From Paraspadella gotoi (taxonomy: Eukaryota > Chaetognatha), in NCBI GenBank assembly GCA_051294375.1, contig CM119270.1, positions 15,623,845 to 15,687,844 on the forward strand: 64,000 nt of DNA, in the 5' to 3' direction. Every line of letters starts with the position of its first letter. The stretch's first letter is position 1. Below are positions 1-10,862 of this stretch, piece by piece. The translations under genes and the position numbers were made by a program. Under the pieces are notes generated by a model that saw nothing but the letters and a program-made list of their open reading frames with translations, made no database searches and was not told the origin of the DNA.

Positions 1-1292
1 CTATTTTCTTCGGGCCGCCGGTTGAGGTCGCGGGTCGCGAAGATGGTGACCTCTCGCTCGCCTCTTCTCCTTCTTCCTCGCTCCATTCTCCTTCTTCCTC
101 CCTCCCCTTTTTCTCTCCTCCGTTTCCTCTGCTGACTCGGCCGTCCCTCTCCAGAAGACAAAGGGCAGTTCTGGTGAAAATGGACGGAGCTGCCTTGTTT
201 TTCAATGGGATAAGTTATTTCTCGGTCGTTGTAGGTGCGGGCGTCGCCGCCGCCGCCGCCGCCGACGGCGCAACCGACGCCCACTTTGCTTTGGTCGTTT
301 GACGCGGCGTCGCGGTGAGGCATTACGGCGTCGCGAGAGTTTTTGACTGTCATTTTCGCTGCTGCCGCCACTGCCGCAGCCGCAGCCGCAGCCGCCGTCA
401 AGCCCGGGCGTTCGCCGCGCCCTTTCCATTCTCTCTCCCATTTTCGTTTCCTCTCTGTTTTTTCGTTTTCGCCCGGGGGAGACATTCTGACTCTATGGTG
501 TTTGCCGGCGCCGATCAAAAGGCTCAAGGCGGCCCTCGAATCGCCGCCCATCGCGTTGGGCCACATCGGGCTCTGACCCATCGGGCACGGCCCCAGCGGG
601 CTCGGCGGCTTCGAAGCGGTCAGGATATCTATCCCGATATCGCGGCGCAATTCTTCCATCAGCCTCGTCAATGATATCCTAGCCAATTCCAACAGCAACA
701 GCGTGTCGATCAAGTTTGAATGAGCTTGGAAACTCACCCCCGCTCCCGCCGTTGGTGGAGATTCTGGCATCGATGAAGGCGTCGATGAATTCTGCAACGC
801 AATAACTGGCGTCGATGTCGCGGAACAGGGGAGAATCAACGACGAAGACGACGACGACGATGATGCCGACGACGAATCCCCGGATTTCATTTTCGTTCTT
901 AGCGCGGATTCCGTCGTCCCTTTTATCCCAGATGTCGTTGTCTTCGCAGTCGCTTTCGTTTTCCGCACAAATCGGGTTTTATCTTTTTTCCTCGATTTTT
1001 TCGCAGCGAAATGTTTTGTCTGTATTTTCAATCGATGCGTCGGATTCGCCGTTGCTCCTTTCAAAGTTTTTCCTTTCGCCGATTTGGACGAGATGAGAAG
1101 CGGATCGCCGCGGGACGGCGAGGAAATCCCCGTCGTCCATGGGGATTTCGAAGACGAAAGTCTAATCGTAGATTCGATGTTTACGCGCGAATTACGAGAG
1201 GTAGTTTCCGGTGGCAGAGGAGCGAGCGACGACGATGGCGACGATGAGAACGACGATGACGACGAACTCGGGCCGGAGGAAATCTCGGTCGT
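1..1292 (-). CDS. Unrecognised gene A, exon 3 (partial, runs off window)
   Basis: On the minus strand a frame is open from an acceptor at 1,293-1,294 (rc TTTAACTTTCTTTTAG, a good pyrimidine tract) to the window edge. It joins in phase 0 to the exon at 1,542-1,977. The first 185 codons are Ser/Thr/Lys-rich and contain a run of serines. Next comes a hydrophobic, helix-like stretch (LIDTLLLLELARISLTRLM) and a Pro/Gly/Met segment (PLGPCPMGQSPMWPNAMGG). The end has Ala, Gly and Arg runs and may no longer be coding. A possible donor (GTGAGTTT) lies at 736-737, but the frame reads through it without a stop, and a second possible donor (GTCAGA) lies near 495. The plus strand is also open over 724-1,296, but it would encode an unlikely mix of Asp runs and Phe/Val-rich segments and lacks matching splice sites. 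I do not recognise the family. Confidence 0.6.
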
Positions 1293-1541
1293 CTAAAAGA
1301 AAGTTAAAGGAAGATACGAAGATGAGTCAAAAAATCCGATAACTTACGAAATTGCTACGACCAATATAAAATTATCCGTACATTCAATGAATAACTTTGG
1401 ACAGATTTCTAAAAAGACGACAACCACCATAACGCTTTACTTCGTGCTCGCACACACAGATCACTCTCACTCACGCACACACACACACACACAAAAGATT
1501 TCTAAAAATCTCGTTTGAAAAAACAAAAAACCGTCGCTTAC

Positions 1542-1977
1542 CGTAAAATCGATTTTTCCGATTTCCCAGTTTACGGTTTCCTCGCGAGAAGTAAGAGACT
1601 CGACTTCCAGGATGCCAGTTCCCCGTCTGCCCGCTCCTGGGCTCTCAAATGCCCGCCTGTCCGCTCCCGGGCTCTCAAATGCCCGGATGTCCGCTCCCGG
1701 GCTATCGAACGCCCTTCTCTCTGTTTCTGGGCTATCGAACGCCCGCAGGTCGGCTGCGCAACATTCCGATTCCAAGCGACGCAAAAGTCTTCGCAACATT
1801 TCGCGTTTTCGTCGTAATCTTTGTTGTCGTTGTCGCTGGCGCCGTTGAAGCTGCTGTAGCTGTTGTTGTTGTAGTTGCTGCTGCTGCTGAGGCGGCCCCG
1901 CGGAAGCGAGCGCGCTCGTCTCGGCCGGAGGCTCCATGTCAGACTCCAGTGGAGGCCTGATTGATTCCGCGAGGCGC
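1542..1977 (-). CDS. Unrecognised gene A, exon 2: Gln-rich with decapeptide repeats
   Basis: The acceptor is rc TTTAATCTCCCAG at 1,978-1,979 and the donor is GTAAGC at 540-541 of the second kilobase (1,540-1,541). The exon is 436 nt, enters after two bases of a split codon and leaves in phase 0. The protein runs through RLAESIRPPLESDMEPP, a glutamine stretch, a strongly basic RQRQRQQRLRRKREMLRR helix, then four decapeptide copies of the type RAFDSPETER / RAFESPGADR, then EVESLTSREET. The poly-Gln followed by a basic helix suggests a nuclear or RNA-associated role, but that is only an inference from composition. A second donor (GTAAAC) lies about 40 bases earlier, also in phase 0. In the other minus frame the same bases give a Ser/Asn- and Arg-rich product that cannot be spliced to the neighbours. 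Confidence 0.65.
1623..1752 (-). repeat. 30-bp coding tandem repeat, about 4 copies
   Basis: Four adjacent 30-bp units inside the exon at 1,542-1,977 encode ten-residue repeats centred on AF(D/E)SPGAD. Because the unit length is a multiple of three, copy-number change would keep the frame. Confidence 0.8.
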
Positions 1978-2336
1978 CTGGGAGATTAAAAAAGCCCGTT
2001 GTATTAAATTGATTCATTTCTCCCACTGAATATATTTTTCTCCGTTTCATATTCGTCATAATTTTCTTTTGAGATCATATATATTCCTCAGAGTTTTTAT
2101 ATTCTAGATCAATCATAACTTTTTATTTTCTCAATTTCATATTTCCTCTTACAGAAATGACGCTTATCCCGTGAGGATGTGATAAGCGATTCCACTCGCA
2201 GAGTCATTCGTGAGAAATTTTTTCTATAAAATAAAACGATCCAAACGTTTTTCCTCAGCTTTGGCAATTAATACATAAATTGCTTCTTCAATTTATCAAA
2301 AAATGGGGCTTCTCCAGTAATTTTTCGCCTCGATAG

Positions 2337-2342
2337 CCACGC

Positions 2343-2378
<36 letters not shown>

Positions 2379-2646
2379 ACTCTCCATTGGATAAGACTTA
2401 CCAAAAATCGTTGAAGAGAGTCTTTGGCCTTTGCCTCTTGTGGAACCATAATCCATGGGAACAACAGCTGGAAAGGAGAGAGAGAGAGAGAGAAGCCAAG
2501 TGTCAATGATTAGAGGAACGAGGACCAGAGATAAGGAGACGAACGAAAGAACAAGAGACGAGAATAATAAATGCGAAGAAAAGAACAAGAAAAGACTTGA
2601 GGAAGTTGGGGGAGACCAAAAAACGACGAGGAATAAAATGGAGATG

Positions 2647-2708
<62 letters not shown>

Positions 2709-3302
2709 CAAAGAGAGAGTCAGAGATGGAAATGCTAATGGAGAGAGACAAGGATGAAGAAGGGCAAAGCAAAGAAACCTAACGAGGCCAATGAATACGA
2801 CAGGGAAAGAATTTTTCCCCATTTTATTTTATATTTCTCTTTTCTTTTATTGTAAGGATTAGGGTCACATTAGGGAAAATACTTGCTTCAAAGTTTGGGG
2901 GGGGCTAGTGGTCTCATTGTGTAAAGATATTTTAAGCATATTAATTATTTCAAGTTTTCATAATTGTGTAATGGGTAATCTCCTTTCATAAGTACATTAG
3001 CCGAAACATATCCCAATTATATTTTATTGATAAAAATAAAATCTTTGCCGTTGTCAACTATACAAACTTTCGTTGTTCAAACTTTTTTTTTTAAAAATCT
3101 TTATCTTTCTTTTTAAAACTGTAATTTAGTTTCTTTTAAGACAAAATTCTTAAAGGTAATTATGCATATATATTTTTGTATTTATATATATATAAATTAA
3201 AAAAGAAGAAAATAATTTAAAAGAAAAAAATCAAGGACAAAACGTTAAAAAAAAACGAAATAAAGAACGAGGAGGGAATAAAAAACGTTGAAAAAAAAAA
3301 AG

Positions 3303-3333
<31 letters not shown>

Positions 3334-3401
3334 ATCGAACTCAAGTAAAAAGAGAAGCGAGGGGATAGTAGCGCGGAAACGGACGTGGCTAAAAAAATAG
3401 A

Positions 3402-3457
<56 letters not shown>

Positions 3458-3459
3458 GA

Positions 3460-3500
<41 letters not shown>
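2337..3500. repeat. Cluster of (GA)n/(CT)n and (AAAG)n microsatellites
   Basis: Tracts include (CT)n at 2,346-2,375, (GA)n at 2,468-2,493 and 2,650-2,705, (GAAA)n near 3,299-3,330 and interrupted (GA)n at 3,400-3,494. All six frames are open through such tracts and give Arg-Glu or Ser-Leu strings, which are not genes. Confidence 0.9.
2402..2467 (-). CDS. Unrecognised gene A, exon 1 of those visible (66 nt)
   Basis: The minus strand has a clear acceptor (CTCTCCTTTCCAG, with a (CT)n tract as its pyrimidine tract) and a canonical GTAAGT donor 66 nt later. Read with one base completing an upstream split codon and two bases left over, it encodes CCSHGLWFHKRQRPKTLFNDF and joins the next exon through a shared Trp codon (NDF-W-RLAES). 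Phase and composition agree with the neighbour. No upstream exon with a matching phase was found in 2.5-22 kb, so the 5' part of this gene is missing from this annotation. Confidence 0.5.
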
Positions 3501-3501
<1 letters not shown>

Positions 3502-3797
3502 GGCGAAGCTCATCGCGAATACAAATCGGGGTTTTAAAAAGTTGAGGGGATTCGACGAATGCGGACGAATCGAGTTGGATTTTGGGTCGAGAGATGGCGA
3601 CCGGATTGCAAGCAGATTGCAAGCAGATTGCGAAGCGGATTGCGCCTTCTGCTTTTCTTTTTTTTTTTCCTTCAAAAGGGCAATTTTTTTTGGTTAGTTT
3701 GAAATTCCGTTTTCGCAGTTTTGGCGGCGCGTTGGGAGGCGGGGCCACGTAAAGTGTTTTTGTTTTTAGTGGAACAAGAGTCTGAAGAAGAAATTCC

Positions 3798-3843
3798 TCT
3801 CTCTCTCTCTCCTCTCTCTCCTCTCTCTCTCTCTCTCTTCTCT

Positions 3844-3880
<37 letters not shown>

Positions 3881-4121
3881 CGTGTCTCTCTCTCTCTTCG
3901 CAGCGAGTAAACAACGACCATTTTAAAACTTGCCACTTTTCTTTTCTTTTCTTTTTTTCGATACATTTTTGACAATATCTGTGGTCACATTGTCTCTTTA
4001 ACGTTTAACCGAAATCAACAGAAAACAGGAAATATTTACATATTTATTTTCCATACAAACAAACAAACAAAAAAATTATCCTTGAAATCCCTCTTCCTTC
4101 TAAAAAGCGCAATGCATATCT

Positions 4122-4202
<81 letters not shown>
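3798..4202. repeat. (CT)n at 3,798-3,900 and (GA)n at 4,122-4,202
   Basis: Two long dinucleotide tracts of opposite strand sense lie on either side of an AT-rich segment without a recognisable gene. Confidence 0.9.
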
Positions 4203-4205
<3 letters not shown>

Positions 4206-4607
4206 TCCGCCCCGCCATCTAGGACTACTATCGATGATAGTCTATCATAACTTCATGACTAAGACTATGAGCTAAAAAGGAGTTGTTTTTTTTTTTCCTT
4301 TCCTTTTATGGGTTTCGTGCGTTTTATCTCCGAAGCAGAAACCCGACGTCGGATCCTCTTTCCTCGTCAAATTCCACTTTAGCCCCGAAAACCGCCGACG
4401 AATTAAGACATAAACAAACAAATGTACTCGACTCCTTATTTCGGAGGAGTTGTTCGCGAGGAACCGCTCCTTCATAAAATGTTGGGCGGAGTCGTTTTTA
4501 TATCAACGCCGTCCCGGGGGCGAAGGGTTTCAAAAACTTCTTTCAATCCCCGTTCGATTTTAGGTTTGAGAGAAAAGACTTTAATTTCAATCGCTTCTCT
4601 TTAGTCT

Positions 4608-5155
4608 TCTTTAATCGCTTTGATTGATTGTCCTCTTTTGGATAGATTCTTTGTCCTCTTTTGGATAGATTCCTTCTCCTATTTTTGATTGATTCTTTAT
4701 TCTCTTTTTGATTGATTCTTTGTCATCTTTTTGATTGATTCCTTGTCCTCTTTTTGATTGCTTCCTTATCCTCTTTTTTATTGATTCTTTGTCTTCTTTT
4801 TGATTGATTCTTTGTCCTCTTTTTGATTGATTCCTTGTCCTCTTTTTGATTGATTCTTTATTCTCTTTTTTATTGATTCTTAGTCCTCTTTTTGATTGAT
4901 TCTTTATCCTCTTTTTTATTGATTCTTAGTCCTCTTTTTGATTGATTCTCTTTCATCTTTTTGATTGATTCTTTGTCCCCTTTTTGATTGATTCTTTATC
5001 CTCTTTTTTATTGATTCTTAGTCCTCTTTTTGATTGATTCTCTTTCATCTTTTTGATTGATTTTTGTCCCCTTTTTGATTGATTCTTTATCCTCTTTTTG
5101 ATTGATTCTTAGTCCTCTTTTTGATTGATTCTTTGTCCTCTTTTTGATTGTTTCT
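4608..5155. repeat. 25-bp minisatellite (TTGATTGATTCTTTGTCCTC type)
   Basis: About 22 tandem, slightly diverged copies of a 25-bp unit built from TGATTGATTC plus TTTGTCCTCTTTT. Variants (TTATCCTC, TTAGTCCTC) alternate, and blocks of two to three units recur, pointing to higher-order expansion. Confidence 0.9.
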
Positions 5156-5382
5156 AATTCTTCATTTTGAATATAACTGTAAGCGTCTTTTTACTTTTTA
5201 TTTTCGTTTAGAATTGGATGACTGCACCTTTTTTTCTTCTGGTTTCTTATTGGGTTTTTTTTTTTTTTTTTTTTTGGAAGCTGTGGTGTTTTTTTTCTTG
5301 CACATGCGAATTTTGAATTGGAGAGAATTTATCTCTTATCTATATCTCTTTGCTCAGCCACCTTCTTTTCTCACCCGCTATG

Positions 5383-5387
<5 letters not shown>

Positions 5388-5463
<76 letters not shown>

Positions 5464-5556
5464 GTATAACGTTTAAGATTTTCTACCCCTCTTCTCAACG
5501 TCACACTTGCTGTCTAAATTCTCTCTTTATCTTTTTTCCTTGGCTCCACTCCCTAT

Positions 5557-5625
<69 letters not shown>

Positions 5626-5795
5626 ATTTCCTCCCCCATTGGCCTGAGAATGACGGATTCTGCAGCTGCCATGCTATCAGGAATCTCTGAAAGGGACTCC
5701 GACTGGTTTTGACCGAACATGAAATCCGGGTTTTTAGAGTGAGTAGAGAGACGAATGTACTAGAGCCCCTAGGGATGTTATTTTTTTTAAAGAGA

Positions 5796-5843
<48 letters not shown>

Positions 5844-5845
5844 CA
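5388..5845. repeat. (CT)n at 5,388-5,460 and 5,555-5,625; (GA)n at 5,790-5,842
   Basis: Long dinucleotide tracts just upstream of the tandem duplication. No coding region is supported here. Confidence 0.9.
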
Positions 5846-6332
5846 GAACCTAAATCAGGAACGTGTTGCCGCAGTTAATTTTATCCCACAGTAAAACGTT
5901 TTATAGCCGGATTAATTTTTCGGCTCCGCGTAAATTAGCTTTTGAAAAAGACAGCGATGCTCTTTTTTTTCGTTGCAACAAATTTTGGGAATCGCAGCGA
6001 AATTTGTTGACACTCTCCGATTTAAAGCTTTTATCTTAAAAGGGTACGAACAGTTTACGTGGTTACTTTAAAAAAAATTCTTATTTTGCCTAGTTTGTAT
6101 ATCATTTGACTTGTACTAGAATATAGAAATTCTTATCGATTAATCCAACTTGTTAATCGAAATTAACCCAAGTATTATTAGGTTCTGGTACAGAAACTGC
6201 CAGAAGGCCCCATCGACGCGCTCGGCATAAAATCAATCCACTTCTCTACGCCGAGAGTTTCTGATTGTTTTTTTCCGATTTTTTCGCTGATTTGTCGTTT
6301 TTTTTTTTCTCCCTCTCTCTCTTCTCTCTCTG

Positions 6333-6363
<31 letters not shown>

Positions 6364-8219
6364 TGACGGAACAATACAGCGAGAAGGAGAGAATAAGAAA
6401 GCTCCCGGTCTCAAAGGGACCAGGGAGGCGTTTTAGTGTAGCTTATACATTATGCAGCGAAAGAGAAATATTTTAGCAATAAAGAATTGCGATTATAAGA
6501 TTTTCAAACTTGAAGCGAATCAATTTTTCTTTTCCTCTCAACCGAGAAATAAAAGGAGAGAAAATTGAAATCTAGGCAATGAGCCTGAATCGAGACTCGT
6601 TTGGAAAACTTAGCTGTTAGTTAGTTTTAATATCTTCATCAATAATTTTTCGCAACCTCCTTTAAAACTAAAATTATTATTTAGCTTTCACTGAATCTCC
6701 TTTTTACAGAATGAAGACTAAAGTGAATAATCATATTTGAATATAAATATACAACAAATTAAATATTTCTTTCCCTTTTGATTAAAAAAAACCGGGAGAG
6801 TCTTCGTATGTTAACGGTCGACTTCCCGGGGTCAACGACCGGAGTTAAGTACGTTCACCGAGCACCGACGCCTGTTAGCGCCTGATAGCGGCCAGGGGCA
6901 TCGAAACCTTTGCCTGCCTCCTCCTTTGCCCGACTAAGCTGTAGCAATCATATCGGGGTCCCGCTCGTTATTCCGAGCAAGCTGCTTTCTTCTGCTCGAA
7001 GTGGCAGGGCTTTTTTGCTGGAGAAACAACGACGATCAAGAAGACGACGACAACAACGACAACGACAACGATGAGATGAGAGTAGAAACCCGGACGTCGC
7101 TAATTAGTTCCTCTTCTCGTCAGAAACGTATTGCGTTTGAGAAACGAAATTAGCCTTCCTTCTTTTTTTTCCCTTTTTTTTTTGGCTCAAAACTTCGTTC
7201 ATTGTGTAATTTGTTACGGAATGAGAAACAATTTCGTCTTAAGTTGTTGATTGATTTAAACTTTCTCTCTTCTTTTGTTTAGTTTTTGTTATTATTTGTT
7301 TTTCTTTATGTTAGTTTTATGTCCCTTTGATGTGTGACGAGAAAATACGAAAAAGTTTTGTCGTTATTACTTGAGGAGTGACTATTGCATTATGTTCTTG
7401 AAGTTCATAATGTTCATGAACTTCCGGACTCATCAACCATAATACCAGACCGGACATAGGGTTCGGAACCCAAATTATTTTCTGCTTTAAGTACATTGTA
7501 TAGTTTATTTCTTTTGTTGTGTTTGAGATCAGAATAGGTAAGTAAATATTTAATTTATTTGCAACAACGACAGAGTTTTTAATTCGTACATGTTTCGGAT
7601 TTTAACGTACAAGCCTTCGTCAGCGCTTTGACAGTTTTTTAAGTACAAAAGTGAAAATACAACAACGACAACAACAACAACAGCAACTGCAGTGTGAGCA
7701 GCAGCAACAACGAGGACTTCAGAACAACGACTCAAGAGTTTCGCTTTTCCCCAACAACTACAACGACATCTAGGACGGCGTCATTTCGCCAAACGCGACA
7801 AGTGACGCCGCCGAATTGGCGCATTTCTAGCCGGTTGGCGGGCCGCCGGGCGCTACAGAGGGCGCCGGGTTTGACGCGCGTCTGATTGACGCCAGGCGCC
7901 GGATCCGACCCAGATTTTTGTCGGCTTATCGGCGTCGGTCCGGCGTCGGTTGGCCAAAATTAAACCAAGAGGCGAACGCCAATATTCCGCGCTGGCGTGG
8001 CAGGAGCGTGTCCTCCTCAGGGGAGGTATACGTGGGCGACTGATAAATTTATTGGCATCGAAAGTTGAAAGCAACCGGCGACGACGCCGTCATTGGCAGC
8101 GGGTCTCGTCGACACCCGGCGAGCCTGGCGCTCATTAAAGGCGAGGAAAATCTCCGGCGTCAATCTCGACTGGAATAATCAAAAGCGGCGCCGCGGGGAA
8201 TCCAGAAGGGATCCTCGCT

Positions 8220-8550
8220 ACATGACGCCACTTTAGGGCATAGTGCCATTTCAATCTATGACTCCATATTAGGACATGGTACCATTTAACTCCATGACGC
8301 CACTTTAGGGCATGGTGCCATTTCACTCCACGACGCCACTTCAGAGTTTGGTACCATTTAACTCAATGACGTCACGTTAGGACATGGTTCGATTTCATTC
8401 CAGAATGATGGCGTGATGCATTAAACCCTGTGCTTCCAATTTTAGACAATTCAAGTCAACTGACCATTTTCCTCAATGGCGTCACTTCAAGACTTGACGC
8501 CTTTGCAAAGTCATCTTACCATTTCAAGTCAAGATTTCATTTTAGTTTTA
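8220..8550. repeat. Degenerate tandem repeat, roughly 45-60 bp units
   Basis: Units are of the form CATGACGCCACTTTAGGGCA followed by TGGTGCCATTTCACTC, with substitutions between copies. It is repeated in the second duplicate at about 12,760-13,100. Confidence 0.7.
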
Positions 8551-8941
8551 GATACAATTCAACTACAACTACAGTTGAATCTCATGGTTCCTCGCAGAGT
8601 CGGGTTCAGGTTTCGTCGTCGTTTCGGACAAAATAGTTCGCATTTCGTTACAAGAAAAAAAAATGTATATAGAAATAATTTTTGAGTATCACCTGGTTAC
8701 GTTACATTGGAGTAAAATGAGCAAAAAAGTCAACTCGATTGGACAAGAGGATCAACGACGACCTTCGGTTCCTTTTCCGAGAAATTCGCACGTAAGCGCA
8801 CGCATGATTAGAATTTGTGTGTCAAAGTGTGTCGTTCCAGATGGACACGCTACTTGTCGGAGGCATTGAGTAGAAAATCCGTCAATCAACCGTGCATCAT
8901 TGCAGATGGCCGCGCGTTTTCGAGCTTTACGAAAATTCGGC

Positions 8942-8983
<42 letters not shown>

Positions 8984-9399
8984 ATTTCGGTAGTAGATGC
9001 TCATCTGTTTGTGCACCGAGGTAAAACGCGCGCGCCTCGATTTGACCTTTTTTTGGAGATTGGACACGCATGCGAACGTGGGTGCGAATATAGGAAGCGT
9101 GTCAAATCTTTTCGGCGTGTCATCCACGCGCATCCCTACGTACGTGTCAGCCCGCCATCTCAGTGTCAGCCCGCCATCTCGGTCGTTCGTGTGTCGAGCG
9201 GCCAAAAATAAAAAAAAAGAAAGAAAAGGCACCGCTCTCCTTTTTTATCTCCTTTGCTGCTTTCCCTTTTTTTTAAAGTTAAACAGAAGCGCGCGAGAGA
9301 AAGATTCTTTTTTAAAAAAAGCGAGCACGACCCTTCGTTCTTAGTTTTTTCTTCGTCTTTTATTTCCTTTTTTCTTTTTGGTGTTAATCTTTTTTTTTT

Positions 9400-9411
9400 A
9401 AAAAAAGGGAG

Positions 9412-9466
<55 letters not shown>

Positions 9467-9699
9467 GGAGAAGAGAGAGAGAGAGAGAGAGAGGAGAGGA
9501 GAGGAGAGAGATGGATTTAGTGAGAGAGATTTTTTTGAAATCCGTCCAAGCGGCAAGCCATCTCTTTTCCTCCGCTCAAGAAAAATCGCCCTTGCAGACA
9601 GAAATGTTGTATGAAAAACCACCGGGAGGCGGAGGAGGAGGAAAAGAAAGAAGAAGAAGAAGAGAGAAGGGGAGGAACGGAAAATGCGATTTCCTTCGG

Positions 9700-9766
<67 letters not shown>

Positions 9767-9977
9767 TATTGCGCTCTAAATCGTGGCAGGCGGGATCTTC
9801 GAGCATTTCCTTTCCTTAAAACGTTTTCCTCCTTTTTTCCTCCTGTCTCTCTTTTCTCTCTTTAATTCCTTATTACTTCTTTCCATCAAAAGAAAAGCAC
9901 TTTTTTTTTTTGCTCCAAAGTTATTTCGCATTTGTAGATTTTTTAACAGATGATAGTATAAACAGGAACGTGCAATC

Positions 9978-10055
<78 letters not shown>

Positions 10056-10060
10056 TAGAG
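9400..10060. repeat. (GA)n cluster in duplication copy A
   Basis: Tracts at about 9,406-9,510, 9,699-9,768 and 9,979-10,056, each interrupted by occasional extra A or G. Equivalent tracts lie at 13,996-14,101, 14,269-14,338 and 14,549-14,627. Confidence 0.9.
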
Positions 10061-10440
10061 ATAGAAAAGAAAGTGAAAGAGAGCGACAGAAAGAAAAAAA
10101 AAGTAGCAAGTGTGCGACCCGGTTGCCATCCTCTTCGCCAACCCTCCTCTTCCTCCTCCTGGCTCTCTCCTCCTCTTAGGCGAGCTTTGCTTGAGGTCCG
10201 TCGTGCTAAAAGGGGCGCACCATCTTTCTCTCGGCTTCTCTTCACCTCCGCCGCTGCCACTGTTTCCGATGTTCGCCTCCGACGCGGCGTCCTGCGGTCT
10301 CCTGCCGCCCGCCTGCCGCTGCCTGCCGCTGCAGCCCTCGCCCGCCCGACGTTAACGTTTGAGAGAGCAAATGATAGAAGGGTGAATACTGAACGGAGGG
10401 GCCCGTACCATGAAATCTGTTTTGAAAAAAAAAAAAAGAG

Positions 10441-10831
10441 AGAGATTTCGTTGGCAACAAATTTTCGGGAATCGCAGCGGAAAATTTGTTGACACCTCCC
10501 GATTTAAAGCTTTTATCTTAAAAGGGTACGAAACAGTTTACGTGGTTACCTTTAAAAAAAATTCTTATTTGCCTAGTTTTGTATCTCATTGACTTGTACT
10601 AGAATATAGAAATTCTTAATCGATTAAATCCCACTTGTTAATCCGAAATTAACCCAAGTATTATAGGTTCTGTACAGAACGCCAGAAGGCGGGCCCAATC
10701 GACCGCGCCTTCGGTCATTAAAAAATCAATCCACTTCTCTACGTCCGAGAAGTTTCTGATTGTTTTTTTTGCGATTTTTCGCTTGCATTGTCGTTTTTTT
10801 TTTTCTCCCTCTCTCTTCTTCTCTCTCTGGA

Positions 10832-10862
<31 letters not shown>

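Larger units (their letters stand above)
5965..10440. repeat. Large tandem duplication, copy A (about 4.5 kb)
   Basis: This block matches 10,441-15,012 in the same orientation along its whole length. 9,700-10,240 is essentially identical to 14,270-14,810, while the rest differs mainly by single-base indels, many in short homopolymers. It holds GC-rich islands near 7,750-8,170 and 10,100-10,360, a tandem repeat at 8,220-8,550 and several (GA)n tracts. Some frames in the islands are open, but none has paired splice sites or a recognisable domain, so I call no gene. Confidence 0.85.

Noticed and set aside
724-1296. Plus-strand open frame of about 190 codons with Asp runs
   Set aside because: The opposite strand over the same bases has a canonical acceptor, phase agreement with the neighbouring exon and a more natural composition.
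2455-2757. Arg-Glu or Ser-Leu repeat proteins encoded by GA/CT tracts (here and at many other places)
   Set aside because: Dinucleotide repeats are open in several frames on both strands. They lack splice sites, start context and any non-repetitive sequence.
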